64,000 bases of DNA from Verrucomicrobiaceae bacterium (GTDB taxonomy: Bacteria; Pseudomonadota; Gammaproteobacteria; Pseudomonadales; CAMLJR01): contig JAQGNY010000026.1 in the NCBI GenBank assembly GCA_028293825.1, positions 150,726 through 214,725 of the forward strand. The letters run 5' to 3'. Shown here one piece after another: positions 1 through 8,272 of the stretch. How positions within the stretch are numbered: the stretch's first letter is position 1; the number at the start of each line of letters is the position of its first letter. Both the position numbers and the translations under genes were made by a program. The notes beneath the pieces are model-generated. The model saw nothing but the letters and a program-made list of their open reading frames with translations. It did not search any database and was not told where the DNA came from.

Positions 1-387
1 GTGATGCAATTGCAGAATGTCGATGTAGTCCGTGCCGAGCCGCCGTAGTGCGTCATCGGTGGCCTTGAGCAAATGATGGCGCGAGGCGCCGACATCGTTC
101 GGCCCATCGCCGAGCCGCAGCGTCAGCTTGGTCGAAATAATCGCCTTGTCGCGACGGCCCTTGAGCGCGGCGCCGAGAATCGTTTCCGACGCACCATCGG
201 AATACACATCGGCGGTATCGAACAGATTCACCCCGGCATCGAGGCAGATATCGACCAGCCGTTTCGCCTCGCGCTCGTCGGTGTGACCCCACGCGCCAAA
301 CAGCGGACCGGTGCCGCCGAAGGTGCCGGTGCCGAAACTTAAGGCCGGCACTTTGAAGCCGGAGTTGCCTAGAAAACGGTATTCCAT
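1..387 (-). CDS. Aldo/keto reductase, N-terminal part (cut by window start)
   Basis: The 129 visible residues start MEYRFLGNSGFKV and form the first half of an AKR TIM barrel, a family of NADPH-dependent carbonyl reductases. Visible catalytic-site elements are DTADVYSDG (Asp and Tyr), ISTK (Lys) and LQLHH (His). The ATG at 387 is preceded by TAAGGAGC at good spacing, which fixes the start. The gene runs out of the window at position 1, so the C-terminus and the substrate class cannot be judged. It lies just downstream of the MFS exporter on the same strand and may be co-transcribed with it. It is a different branch from the two AKRs at the other end of the window. Confidence 0.9.
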   Translation of the reverse strand, partial: MEYRFLGNSGFKVPALSFGTGTFGGTGPLFGAWGHTDEREAKRLVDICLDAGVNLFDTADVYSDGASETILGAALKGRRDKAIISTKLTLRLGDGPNDVGASRHHLLKATDDALRRLGTDYIDILQLHH

Positions 388-463
388 GTCTTGCTCCTTA
401 GCTGTGAAGAATTCGAGCGAGCTGAACTCGAACGTGCTCTGAATTCGTGAATTGGATACAGCC

Positions 464-1684
464 TTAAGCGGCGACGACCTGCGCCGTGCGTGCCGAACGC
501 ACGCTGAACAAAGCAAGCAACAGCCCGGCGCCGGAAATTGCGGCGGCGATAATCGGCAGCCCAGCCAAACCCGGGCCGTGATCGAGAGTGACGCCGCCGA
601 CCCACGCGCCGAATGCATTGCCGAGATTAAACGCAGCGATATTAAGACTCGATGCCAGCGTACGACCGGCACTGCCGGCCTGTTCCAACACGCGCAGTTG
701 CAACGGCGCCACAGTTGAGAAGGCGGCCATACCGAGTAGACCGATGAAAATGACCGCCGCAATTTTCGCGTGAATCGCCAAACCCATCGCCAGCAACGCG
801 ACGGTCAACAATGCTAGCGTAACGACCAATGCACGCGTCAGACCGCGATCGGCAAATTTGCCGCCGGCGATATTACCGATCGACAAGCCGGCGCCGAACA
901 CCAGCAACACCGCCGACACCACGCCGCTGGAAAAGCCGGTGATCTGCGTCAGCAGCGGCTGAATATACGTGAACACCGTGAACAGGCCGGCGAAGCCGAG
1001 CACGGTAGTGAGCAGGCCCAGTTGCACCTGCGGTCGTTTTAACACGGCCAACTCATCGCGCAGCGCAACCGGGGCGACGCCGGCGCCGACATGACGCGGC
1101 ACGAACAGCGCGAGGATGACCAAGGCGACGATGCCGATCACTGCGACGGCCCAAAACGCCGCGCGCCAACCGAGCAGCAACCCGAGCCAGGAGCCGAACG
1201 GCACCCCCAACAGTGTTGCGATGGTAAGGCCTGCAAACATCATCGCGATGGCCGAGGCGCGTTTGTCTTCCGCCACCAGTCCGGTCGCCACAATCGAGCC
1301 GACCCCAAAGAAGGTTCCGTGCGCGAGCGAAGTAAGCACTCGCGCGGCCATTTGCATTTCGTAGTTAGGGGCCAGCGCGCAGGCCAGATTGCCGAGCGTG
1401 AAGATCGCCATCAAGCCGAGCAACACCGCCTTGCGCGGCAACCGCCGCGTCGCCAGCGTCAGCACCGGTGCGCCGACAAAAACACCGAGCGCATAGCCGG
1501 ACACCAGCAATCCGGCCGCCGACACCGACACATGCATATCGGCGGCGACCTGCAGCAGCAGACCCATGATGATGAATTCGGTAGTGCCGATGCCGAACGC
1601 GCCGGCGGTCAGCGCGTAAACCGCCAGCGGCGTGCGACCGGCGCTAGCCGATTGAGCGGATTTGGATGGCAGGGATGAGGGCAT
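464..1684 (-). CDS. MFS transporter, DHA1 family (AraJ/YdhP-like)
   Basis: A 406-residue inner-membrane protein with about twelve hydrophobic segments. The segment with GTTEFIIMGLL followed by SAAGLLVSGYALGV is typical of DHA1 drug/sugar efflux permeases of the AraJ/YdhP type, which export small molecules using the proton gradient. The reading frame stays open further upstream, but the start at 1684 (MPSSLPSKS) has a GGAG ribosome site and leads straight into the first membrane segment, so the longer version is rejected. It is divergent from the LysR gene at 1806, with about 120 bp between, the usual arrangement of a LysR regulator and its target. The substrate is not predictable. Confidence 0.9.
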   Translation of the reverse strand: MPSSLPSKSAQSASAGRTPLAVYALTAGAFGIGTTEFIIMGLLLQVAADMHVSVSAAGLLVSGYALGVFVGAPVLTLATRRLPRKAVLLGLMAIFTLGNLACALAPNYEMQMAARVLTSLAHGTFFGVGSIVATGLVAEDKRASAIAMMFAGLTIATLLGVPFGSWLGLLLGWRAAFWAVAVIGIVALVILALFVPRHVGAGVAPVALRDELAVLKRPQVQLGLLTTVLGFAGLFTVFTYIQPLLTQITGFSSGVVSAVLLVFGAGLSIGNIAGGKFADRGLTRALVVTLALLTVALLAMGLAIHAKIAAVIFIGLLGMAAFSTVAPLQLRVLEQAGSAGRTLASSLNIAAFNLGNAFGAWVGGVTLDHGPGLAGLPIIAAAISGAGLLLALFSVRSARTAQVVAA

Positions 1685-1805
1685 GGCGGTCTCCGGTAGC
1701 GAATGACTGCAGCCTATGCGCTTGTACTGTCGCGAAACACCGGCGCTAGAATGAAGCACTTTCAATAATCGGTTGATAACGGCTCGAGCACCGGGCGGGG
1801 AAACG

Positions 1806-2753
1806 ATGGACAGACTTACCGATATCGCGCTGTTTCTGCGGGTTCTCGATTTGGGATCGATCAGCGCAGCGGCGCGCAACTTAGGCTTATCGACGGCCGT
1901 CGCCAGCAAACGACTGCAACGGCTCGAACATGAACTCGGCGTGCGCCTGTTGCAACGCACCACACGGCAACTGCATGTGACGCCCGAAGGCGCGGCGCTG
2001 GCCGCGCAGGGAAGAATGCTGGTCGAGGATCTGGAAGCGTTGACCAGCGGCCTGCGCCAGACCGGCACCGAGGTCACCGGCGCTCTGCGAGTGAGCACTT
2101 CCTCATCGTTCGGGCGCCTGTTTATCTCGCCGTTGCTGCCGGAGTTCCTCGCGCTCCATCCCGGCGTGCAGATCAGCATTCACTTCAGCGACGAGCTTAT
2201 CGACCTAGTCAGCGCCGGCTTCGATGTCGCCATCCGCATCGGCGTGCTCAACGATTCGCGCCTGGTCGCGCGGCAACTGGCGACCAATCAGCGCGTGCTG
2301 TGCGCCGCACCGACCTATCTCGAACAACACGGCGTACCGCAAACCCCGGCCGATTTGGAACAACATCAATGTCTGGTTTTGGTCGGCAGCCTGGGACGCC
2401 AGGATGTGTGGCGACTGACTGATCGCGTCGGCCAGGAAACGGCGACGCGAGTGAAAGGTCAGCTGGAAAGTAACCTCGGCGAAACCCTGCGCGATGCCGC
2501 TCTGGCCGGTCTCGGCATCGCCTCGCACTCGACCTGGCACATCAGCGACGACTTGCGCAGCGGCAAACTGCTGCGGGTGCTACCGGATTACAGCATCGCC
2601 GAAAGCGGCATATACGCAGTGATGCCACAGCGCCGATTAGTACCGCCGCGCGTGCGCACGTTTATCGAGTTTCTGGTGCAGAAGTTTGCCGATCCGGGGT
2701 ATTGGAATCATGGATTGGCGGCGAGTGATACGCGGCCGTTGCCGACTCACTAG
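1806..2753 (+). CDS. LysR-family transcriptional regulator
   Basis: A 315-residue protein starting MDRLTDIALFLRV, with an N-terminal winged helix-turn-helix (residues 1-60, core GSISAAARNLGLS) and a C-terminal periplasmic-binding-like effector domain. The frame is open upstream to 1773, but the ATG at 1806 matches the family start and has a purine-rich GGGGAAAC upstream. It most likely controls the divergent MFS exporter and perhaps its own gene from the shared 120-bp spacer. The effector is unknown. It ends 10 bp from the convergent HNH gene, which marks the edge of the cassette-like array. Confidence 0.92.
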   Translation: MDRLTDIALFLRVLDLGSISAAARNLGLSTAVASKRLQRLEHELGVRLLQRTTRQLHVTPEGAALAAQGRMLVEDLEALTSGLRQTGTEVTGALRVSTSSSFGRLFISPLLPEFLALHPGVQISIHFSDELIDLVSAGFDVAIRIGVLNDSRLVARQLATNQRVLCAAPTYLEQHGVPQTPADLEQHQCLVLVGSLGRQDVWRLTDRVGQETATRVKGQLESNLGETLRDAALAGLGIASHSTWHISDDLRSGKLLRVLPDYSIAESGIYAVMPQRRLVPPRVRTFIEFLVQKFADPGYWNHGLAASDTRPLPTH

Positions 2754-2763
2754 CGCGTATGAA

Positions 2764-3306
2764 TTAAGCCGAGTCGCCAAGCAGCTTCGGCTTGAACAAA
2801 TTATTAGCTGCCAACGATCGCCTGTTGGCAACCTTGGACTGAAGCTCTCGGGCCTTCGCTAGGAAACCTTCCCACTCCGCAACTAGGGCGTTGTACTGAG
2901 AGAGCTCTTCGCCGGTAAGGGAGGATTCCAGAGTACGCGGTGAGTAGTTGTGCACAGCGATGTACTGCTCTATGCGACGGATTCGGACTGTTGCCTCAAC
3001 CGGAAATCGGGTACTGAGGAATGCGCGCCAAGGTTTATTTCCGCGTGAATCGTTGCAGGTCTGGCAGGCGGGGACAATGTTTCCAGGCACGAGTTCTCCA
3101 AAATCAGTCACGGCCACGAGATGATCAGGAACTATGCCCCGATTTTCCGCCGACGCAACGGCATAGCAGTAAGCACAACTGCTGCCAAACTCGGCGAGAA
3201 CCAATGCCCACTCATCCTTAGAGACACGGTGATCTGGAGCCACAATCTCGCGGAGGCCACGGCGAACGTTGTAACTCATGCGCGAGAAGTGTTGAGTTCC
3301 TTTCAT
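2764..3306 (-). CDS. HNH endonuclease-like protein
   Basis: A 180-residue protein. A CxxC (CAYC) near residue 43, then PDHLVAV, then GNIVPACQTCNDSRGNK give the two zinc-knuckle cysteine pairs and the His and Asn of the HNH fold. HNH proteins of this size act as nicking or double-strand nucleases in defence, homing or restriction; the target here is unknown. The start at 3306 has a weak ribosome site and an internal ATG at 3279 is an alternative. It is the last gene of the minus-strand run of small unrelated genes (2764-7973). A hairpin with arms around GACAAAACG and CGTTTTGTC lies just upstream, near 3333-3356. Confidence 0.8.
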   Translation of the reverse strand: MKGTQHFSRMSYNVRRGLREIVAPDHRVSKDEWALVLAEFGSSCAYCYAVASAENRGIVPDHLVAVTDFGELVPGNIVPACQTCNDSRGNKPWRAFLSTRFPVEATVRIRRIEQYIAVHNYSPRTLESSLTGEELSQYNALVAEWEGFLAKARELQSKVANRRSLAANNLFKPKLLGDSA

Positions 3307-3401
3307 GAAAGTTACCGCCGTTTAAAGGGCTGACAAAACGCATAGCGTTTTGTCGTCCAGGTAAGCGCTATAAGCGGATTTGAATGCCTTGCGATATGTT
3401 T

Positions 3402-3737
3402 TCATTTTTGCAGTATCAGCGCCAAGACCGCTGAAACTGCCATAACTGCGGTTAAGGTTGCCACTACTATATTTAAAGCAAACACCTTGCGGGCTAGACT
3501 GTCGCTGCTGTTTGACGCCTGAAGAATAGTGGTGTGGTTTTGCTTAGCAATTTCCATTGTTAGCTTAGCTCTGAGCAGAGCTAACTGTTCCTTTTCTCGT
3601 TCGGATAAATCGTATTCCGTTCGACTTGGATGCCCTTCAGGAAATCGGTTGCTTTCATTATTTCTCGCATTATTTATACGAGCATAAACATGCTCGTATA
3701 TATCAAATGCCGTTTCGACTGAGCCTTTACCTTCCAC
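3402..3737 (-). CDS. Hypothetical protein with C-terminal membrane anchor (cassette-like)
   Basis: A 111-residue protein. The frame is open to 3827, but its first 30 codons run through a long inverted repeat that occurs again near 6620-6690 outside any gene. The GTG at 3737 (VEGKGSVETAF), with GGGGAG eight bases upstream, is therefore the better start. The protein is charged and helical (a YDLSEREKEQLALLRAK stretch suggests a coiled coil) and ends in one hydrophobic segment, a tail-anchor arrangement. No family is recognised. The core-site-like sequence GTTAAAT sits just upstream (3768-3774), as expected for a cassette gene. Confidence 0.6.
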   Translation of the reverse strand: MEGKGSVETAFDIYEHVYARINNARNNESNRFPEGHPSRTEYDLSEREKEQLALLRAKLTMEIAKQNHTTILQASNSSDSLARKVFALNIVVATLTAVMAVSAVLALILQK

Positions 3738-3767
3738 TGTCAAACTCCCCGCTAATCGGTCTAACCA

Positions 3768-3855
3768 TTTAACGTAGGGCGCAATAACCAGAGGGCATTG
3801 CGCCAGCCACCTAGATTCCTGGCGCAATGCATTACATTTATGCGCCCTACACGCT
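3768..3855 (-). repeat. Long inverted repeat, copy 1 (possible attC or MITE)
   Basis: Read on the minus strand, an outer arm GTAGGGCGCA pairs with TGCGCCCTAC and an inner arm ATTGCGCCAG pairs with CTGGCGCAAT. It is followed by GTTAAAT, which fits the attC right core GTTRRRY. The same central sequence recurs in copy 2 (6584-6703). A proper left core RYYYAAC is not visible at the other end, so this may be a miniature inverted-repeat element instead of a functional attC. Confidence 0.5.
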
Positions 3856-3863
3856 CAACCATC

Positions 3864-4256
3864 CTACTCAGGACGATGAATCGCGCAGAGTTTATGGCCG
3901 TCAGGATCGCGGACATAGGCTAAGTGCAGCGACCCCCATTCGCCTTCGCGAGGGCCGGGCGGGTCTTCGATGGAAATGCCGCCATGCGCAATGGCTGTGT
4001 CATGGAACCTGCGCACCTGCTCGGGTGAATTGCAGGTAAAGCCGATGGTGCCGCCGTTGGCAAACGTTGCGGCCTCATCGTTGATGGGCTCGCTAATACA
4101 TAACACCCCGCCTTCGTGCCGGTAGAACAGTCGCGTGTGGCCAGAAGGCGCTGTGTCACGCGCGGGCTCGCCGGCCCCGAGTGTGCTGAGCACTGCATCG
4201 TAGAAGCGCTTAGAGCGCTCGATGTCGTTTGAACCGATCATGATGTGATTGAACAT
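3864..4256 (-). CDS. VOC family protein (glyoxalase/dioxygenase fold)
   Basis: A 130-residue protein starting MFNHIMIGSNDIERSKRFY, with the paired beta-alpha-beta-beta-beta modules of the vicinal oxygen chelate fold and a C-terminal YVRDPDGHKL, the usual metal-site/end motif. VOC proteins include glyoxalases, extradiol dioxygenases and antibiotic-sequestering proteins; the substrate cannot be chosen. The frame is open further upstream, but the ATG at 4256 with AGAGAAG upstream gives the standard family N-terminus. Part of the minus-strand small-gene array. Confidence 0.85.
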   Translation of the reverse strand: MFNHIMIGSNDIERSKRFYDAVLSTLGAGEPARDTAPSGHTRLFYRHEGGVLCISEPINDEAATFANGGTIGFTCNSPEQVRRFHDTAIAHGGISIEDPPGPREGEWGSLHLAYVRDPDGHKLCAIHRPE

Positions 4257-4329
4257 TGTTTTTCTTCTCTGGTGTGTGTGTGGCATGGCTGCCGAACGCA
4301 GCGTCACGCCATTGTCTTATTAAACCTCA

Positions 4330-4794
4330 TCACCGCAGAACCTTGCGCATGAGTGCATTTGGAACGACGACACCCCGCAACTCGGGCGCCCGTTGCTCAA
4401 TGATGCCGAACCCAAATCTTTCAAAGAACGGCTGTGCGGTCCGGCTGACGTGGGATGTCAATTCAGTTACGCCGAGACTCGCCGCCTCTCCATGAAGAGT
4501 CGACATCAATAGCTTTCCTATTCCCTGGCCCTGGTGATATCCCGAAACGAAGAAGTGATCAATGTAACCGGATGGCTGCACATCGGCGTAGCCAACAACC
4601 TTTCCATTAATCTCTACAACAAACGGTTTGATAGCACGCATCTTCGTTGCCCAAATACTCTGATCCAAATCTACCGGCGCCCACGCATTGATTTGCTCCG
4701 CTGTGTAATCGCGGCTGGCAACGCGATGAATCGCCGAATAATAAACATCGAAAAGTGCACGATCTTCACCGAGATGAAAGCGACGAATAAGCAC
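4330..4794 (-). CDS. GNAT family N-acetyltransferase
   Basis: A 154-residue protein with the GNAT acetyl-CoA site HQGQGIGKLLM (Q/RxxGxG/A) and the C-terminal FFERFGF element. It transfers an acetyl group from acetyl-CoA to an unidentified amine. A GTG at 4833 is in frame, but the GTG at 4794 is favoured: GGAGGA lies directly upstream and the family N-terminus begins at LIRRFHLGED. In that case the upstream bases include AACGTTAAAT, an integron core-site-like sequence (GTTRRRY) immediately before the gene. GNAT and VOC genes are frequent integron cassettes. Confidence 0.85.
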   Translation of the reverse strand: MLIRRFHLGEDRALFDVYYSAIHRVASRDYTAEQINAWAPVDLDQSIWATKMRAIKPFVVEINGKVVGYADVQPSGYIDHFFVSGYHQGQGIGKLLMSTLHGEAASLGVTELTSHVSRTAQPFFERFGFGIIEQRAPELRGVVVPNALMRKVLR

Positions 4795-4896
4795 GACTCC
4801 TCCGGTGAAATTTAACGTTAGCTCATTGGACACAAGAGACTAAATGTTACGAGTGCCGTTTATTTATTGCGCCACGTACCTTGCACCTAGGCACCT

Positions 4897-5196
4897 TCAT
4901 TTTGAAACCACATTCAAGTTTAAAGTCGTAGTCAGATTGCCGTTAATAAAAACTTCGATTTGATAATTGCCAATCGGATCACCAGGATTAAATTCAAAGC
5001 AAAATGGACGAATCCCATCAACAGATGAAGTTTCTGTTTGTATGCCAGATATAGCGGCCAGTGGTGACAGTTTCGCGAAGTCCCCTGTAAGCGTCGCAGG
5101 GGCCTTCGGTAAATGGTGTACCGAATAGACTTGATATCGATTTTGACTCGGGGGATCAACAATAAAGCAGAAGCCGGATGTTCTCGACGGGTTCAT
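4897..5196 (-). CDS. Hypothetical protein (cassette-like)
   Basis: A 99-residue protein starting MNPSRTSGFCFIVDPP. The start at 5196 is fixed by TAGGAGC upstream; the in-frame ATG at 5229 lacks a ribosome site. The predicted content is mainly beta strands (IGNYQIEVFINGNL near the C-terminus), with no signal peptide or membrane segment. No family is recognised. A hairpin with arms GCTGACG and CGTCAGC (near 5234-5251) lies upstream in the spacer from the next gene. Confidence 0.6.
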   Translation of the reverse strand: MNPSRTSGFCFIVDPPSQNRYQVYSVHHLPKAPATLTGDFAKLSPLAAISGIQTETSSVDGIRPFCFEFNPGDPIGNYQIEVFINGNLTTTLNLNVVSK

Positions 5197-5278
5197 TTTC
5201 TTTGCTCCTAGAATTCTAAGGCCGTGCATTGGGGCTGACGTAAAGCGTCAGCGCAGAAACCTCAACACTTTATTAGAT

Positions 5279-5662
5279 TCACGGAACATCAACGCTGTCA
5301 CCAAACGAATCAAGCAAATCGGAAAACCAAGAAGAGCTTCCCAGCACTTCAGTTAATGTGCCGACACTTGAAGCGTCTATGTTGGGTAGAATTTCCGAAA
5401 CGGCCTCTAGCATTTTTCCGTGCATGAAATCGAAATTGCAGACCTCGCCGATGGCCTGATGGTAAGCATCGAACTCTGTGCGATCGCAGTAAAGGGAATA
5501 GGCCCAGCAATCCCAACCAAAAGGGATATTTGCACCACGAGCCGCGGCTTTAACTTCTTCTACGGTGTAAGTCTTTTTCTTGCCGCTTTTCTTGACCAGA
5601 GCCTCACCAACCTTTTCGGTGAGGATTTTCTTTTCATCAGGTGCTAATGCACAAATTCCCAT
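5279..5662 (-). CDS. Hypothetical protein (cassette-like)
   Basis: A 127-residue soluble protein starting MGICALAPDEKKIL, with GGAGAAGAAG directly upstream of the ATG. It is Lys-rich at the N-terminus and acidic at the C-terminus, ending DLLDSFGDSVDVP. No motif or family is recognised. It sits in the middle of the minus-strand small-gene array; the preceding spacer carries a short palindrome GCAGCTTATAGCTGC. Confidence 0.6.
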   Translation of the reverse strand: MGICALAPDEKKILTEKVGEALVKKSGKKKTYTVEEVKAAARGANIPFGWDCWAYSLYCDRTEFDAYHQAIGEVCNFDFMHGKMLEAVSEILPNIDASSVGTLTEVLGSSSWFSDLLDSFGDSVDVP

Positions 5663-5727
5663 GCTTCTTCTCCATAAGAGCTGCCCTGCAGCTATAAGCT
5701 GCGATTACCGCGTCTTGTTAACACCCG

Positions 5728-6135
5728 CTATTTGTACTGTATGTACACCGTGTTCCATCGCGAACCCCAAGAGTTTTCTTGGTTGTAAATTTTAATATAT
5801 TTATTGATGCTTATATTCAAGTTAGATGGGCTTTGCCAAGATACAACGGGCCTTACATCTTCAGGGCGACCGCTTCCAATGAATACGTTACCACCTTCAT
5901 TCTTTAACTCTTCACTTGAAGGAATTACCGATATTTGCGTGGAAAACCCCGTAGTAGCACCGCAGCTCCGCTCAAATATTACGGCCTTTAATTTCCCATC
6001 CGGTGAAACAATAGACGCATAGATATCGTTGTCACACATATCCCGAAGAAGATATGCAAGTCCGCCAACCATAAAAATGAACAGCAAGAAAAAGCAACCT
6101 ACCGTCCATGCCCCTATTTTCCTCCACAAGACCAT
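5728..6135 (-). CDS. Hypothetical membrane-anchored protein (DUF5412-like)
   Basis: A 135-residue protein with one N-terminal membrane segment (about residues 9-30) followed by a predicted periplasmic beta-rich domain. SPDGKLKAVIFERSCGATTG resembles small proteins seen in gene cassettes and annotated as DUF5412-like; this resemblance is from memory and unverified. Two cysteines (in DMCDND and RSCGAT) could form a disulfide outside the cytoplasm. The spacer to the next gene downstream carries GTTAAC close after the stop, similar to an attC left core. Confidence 0.6.
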   Translation of the reverse strand: MVLWRKIGAWTVGCFFLLFIFMVGGLAYLLRDMCDNDIYASIVSPDGKLKAVIFERSCGATTGFSTQISVIPSSEELKNEGGNVFIGSGRPEDVRPVVSWQSPSNLNISINKYIKIYNQENSWGSRWNTVYIQYK

Positions 6136-6175
6136 CAGCTAAACATCCGTTAATAACTCTCGTGGTTTGTAATTG

Positions 6176-6574
6176 TTAAAGCTCATTGTATGAATCTTTA
6201 AAGTACTGATGGTTTTTTGCCTTTGCTGACGTTAAAACAAGAAGCAAGTTATTAGCTTTTATGCGCAGCGGAATCCATGAGGGGTGTTTCATTTTTTCCA
6301 AGCTGGCCTCTTTGATGTTTGTAAAAGACAAAACCTCAGAAGGAATTTCTTTTAACGACTCAACAAGCCCTGTAATTGCTGCAGCTTCAGCGAATGATAA
6401 ATAACAGCCATTGGCTTTAGTTAAATACGCACCCGCAAAAACATCCTCTTTAATTTCAAATGCCACATTGAAATGACCCATTCGTTCGCACTGCTCTTGC
6501 GGAGGCAAAGTCATAACCTCAACTGCCTGAACAAAATGATGAAACGAGTTTTCAAATACTTCGAGGTTATCCAT
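6176..6574 (-). CDS. Hypothetical protein (cassette-like)
   Basis: A 132-residue soluble, probably helical protein starting MDNLEVFENSFHHFVQ. No signal peptide, membrane segment or recognised family. Its ATG at 6574 follows the canonical integron core sequence GTTAGGC by about ten bases, and its stop codon TAA is part of CTTTAAC, near the attC left core consensus. These boundaries are the expected ones for a mobile gene cassette. Confidence 0.6.
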   Translation of the reverse strand: MDNLEVFENSFHHFVQAVEVMTLPPQEQCERMGHFNVAFEIKEDVFAGAYLTKANGCYLSFAEAAAITGLVESLKEIPSEVLSFTNIKEASLEKMKHPSWIPLRIKANNLLLVLTSAKAKNHQYFKDSYNEL

Positions 6575-6583
6575 AGCTTTAAC

Positions 6584-6703
6584 GCCTAACAGGTAACCGG
6601 AGGGCGCTCGTGCCCCGTAGCGGGGTATTGCGCCAGCGATCTAGATTCGTGGCGCAATGCATTTCATTTATTGCGCCCTACGCGCTGCCTGCGCTTGTTG
6701 AAT
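6584..6703 (-). repeat. attC-like recombination site / long inverted repeat, copy 2
   Basis: On the minus strand the site opens with ATTCAAC (6697-6703, fits RYYYAAC) three bases after a gene stop. It ends with GTTAGGC (6584-6590, the classic right core) ten bases before the next start. The 120-bp interior contains the inverted repeat shared with copy 1 (arms GCATTGCGCCA and TGGCGCAAT). Core boxes, position between two unrelated genes and orientation all fit an integron attC. The weakness is poor base-pairing next to the core boxes. Confidence 0.55.
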
Positions 6704-6705
6704 GT

Positions 6706-7188
6706 CTACGCACCGGGTTCACCTAACTGTGTAAATTTAGTGAGCCCGCGTGCGCCAAATAAAAGCCAAATTCCGATTAAAATATCTAACGTTAATCTCG
6801 CAATTGATGCATGTGCAGCGCCGTCGAGAGGGGACGAGCGCGCCAACAATACAACTACGGCATATCCGGAGTTGGGAACGGCACTGCTCAACACCCACAA
6901 ACCTAACAATGAAGTACACACATTTCGAAATTGGGGCAAATTCAAATTGGTTGATTCTGTGTTGGCCGCGACGGGAATCAGTTTTTTTGTAACGGTAAGT
7001 GGAAAATGCCAGAGGAGCATGGCAATGAGCAGCATCAAAAAAGAAATCGTATAAGAAAATATGCGAGCTGAAAGTGGGGCGTCAGATACGCCGAAAACCC
7101 AAAAAGCGGGAAGATTGCGTAATCCCCACGTAGCTATCCAAACTGAAAAAAGACGTACTGTCACGCCAACTATTTGAGTGTTTAACAC
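6706..7188 (-). CDS. Hypothetical integral membrane protein (cassette-like)
   Basis: A 160-residue protein with about four hydrophobic segments and little soluble sequence. The GTG start at 7188 has AAGGAG six bases upstream. No family is recognised. The stop lies three bases from the left core of the attC-like site at 6584-6703, so gene and site form a plausible cassette unit. Confidence 0.6.
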   Translation of the reverse strand: MLNTQIVGVTVRLFSVWIATWGLRNLPAFWVFGVSDAPLSARIFSYTISFLMLLIAMLLWHFPLTVTKKLIPVAANTESTNLNLPQFRNVCTSLLGLWVLSSAVPNSGYAVVVLLARSSPLDGAAHASIARLTLDILIGIWLLFGARGLTKFTQLGEPGA

Positions 7189-7307
7189 TGATAACTCCTT
7201 TTAACGAGGCTGTAGAAAAACTAGGTTATTTTGAAAGAGAGCCTCCCCCATTAAGTAGACACCCATATATTTATGCCGCGAGTTTTCCATTTGTAGCGCG
7301 ACCGCTG

Positions 7308-7533
7308 CTAGGCAGATGAATCATTTACTGGCTTTCGCAGCAAGCCCCGCGATGCAAGAGTAAACAACAGACCACCAACGCCGAGTGCTGGCCACGCGAG
7401 CTTATTTGCAACTGATGGGAAATAAGCCATTAAAAGATGCCTACACCAAAACCAATAGCATACGAGCCGCGATGAACATCCAAATTTCACCGCCGCCGAG
7501 ATTCTGAACGCGCGACCTATTTCCCTCTAGCAC
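7308..7533 (-). pseudogene. Small membrane protein gene, frameshifted (cassette-like)
   Basis: A GTG at 7533 opens a frame (VLEGNRSRVQ... ending MLLVLV) that stops near 7443. A second frame then continues the hydrophobic pattern (LLMAYFPSVANKLAWPALG... to NDSSA) and ends at 7308. Together they would give a roughly 75-residue protein with two membrane segments. A small indel near 7440 separates them, either real decay or an assembly error. The stop codon TAG lies in GCCTAGC, one base away from the attC left core GCCTAAC. Confidence 0.45.
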
Positions 7534-7562
7534 TTCCTCACCTTTGTGCAGAATTTATTTGA

Positions 7563-7661
7563 ATATAACGCCAAATTAGCCGGCAGAGTGCTTTACAGCG
7601 GGCGAAAATTTTGCAAAAAAATGCCCCACTGCAAACTCTCCGCGTTGAACGCCTGTTAGGG
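7563..7661 (-). repeat. attC-like recombination site
   Basis: On the minus strand it runs from CCCTAAC (7655-7661) to GTTATAT (7563-7569). Flanking the core boxes, GCGGAGAG...GCAGTGGGGC pairs imperfectly with GCCCGCTGTAAAGCACTCTGCCGGC-like sequence, giving the long imperfect hairpin with unequal arms typical of attC. The left core contains the TAA stop of the gene ending at 7656, a common cassette feature. This is the best-formed attC candidate in the window. Confidence 0.6.
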
Positions 7662-7973
7662 CGGATTTTCAATGCCACTACATGGAGCCCCACAATTTAC
7701 GCAACATTTTATGATGGGCATATTAAGAATGGCAGGACGGCCGTACTGATGCTTTCTCAAAAAGCTGTGACCACACCAAGGACAAATGTCTACGCCCAAA
7801 ACTCTGAACGAAAAACAGTAAGCAATTACAACATCGGCGGCAAAGAGAAATGTAGCGCCGCGCTCTCCAAAAAGAGAGCCGGAAAGAACCAGTAGAAAAG
7901 GCATGCTTAGAAAAAACCAGAATGCCTGTTTTTGAGTCCTGAGAATTTTCTGGTAGTGCAATTCTTTATCCAC
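7656..7973 (-). CDS. Small membrane protein with zinc-ribbon motif (cassette-like)
   Basis: A 105-residue protein with two hydrophobic segments (about residues 18-35 and 42-58), then CPWCG and CCVNCGAPC, two knuckles expected to bind one zinc ion on the same side of the membrane. The start is a GTG at 7973 with GGAG five bases upstream. Its function is unknown. It is the first gene of the minus-strand cassette-like run; the next 700 bases upstream hold no integrase, only the 21-bp tandem repeats and the end of a DUF1214 gene. Confidence 0.65.
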   Translation of the reverse strand: MDKELHYQKILRTQKQAFWFFLSMPFLLVLSGSLFGERGATFLFAADVVIAYCFSFRVLGVDICPWCGHSFLRKHQYGRPAILNMPIIKCCVNCGAPCSGIENPP

Positions 7974-8272
7974 GTGAGCTCCAACTAATTAGTAAGCAAA
8001 CACGTCCGCATTTAAAATTAAAAGCGACGCATCGATTGATCTTGTCTGTTGGGTATTGGTTCGGAAGCGTCGGTTGATCCAATCCATTTCGGCAGTCTTC
8101 TAATTGTGTTGGAAGCTGCGCCAGCACTTGGGAAGGGGCCACTATCCGTAGTTGTTATGCAGATTAGACCGAATGTGTTTTATCGACCAGTCCGCCCGAT
8201 GGACGGATACAACGTCCCGCATTTTGATTGCGAAATCCCTTTCCCGAACCAGTCACACCCACCTCAAAACAA

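Noticed and set aside
1091..1678. 195-codon plus-strand frame opposite the MFS gene
   Set aside because: His/Gln/Arg-rich shadow of a membrane protein gene, with no ribosome site.
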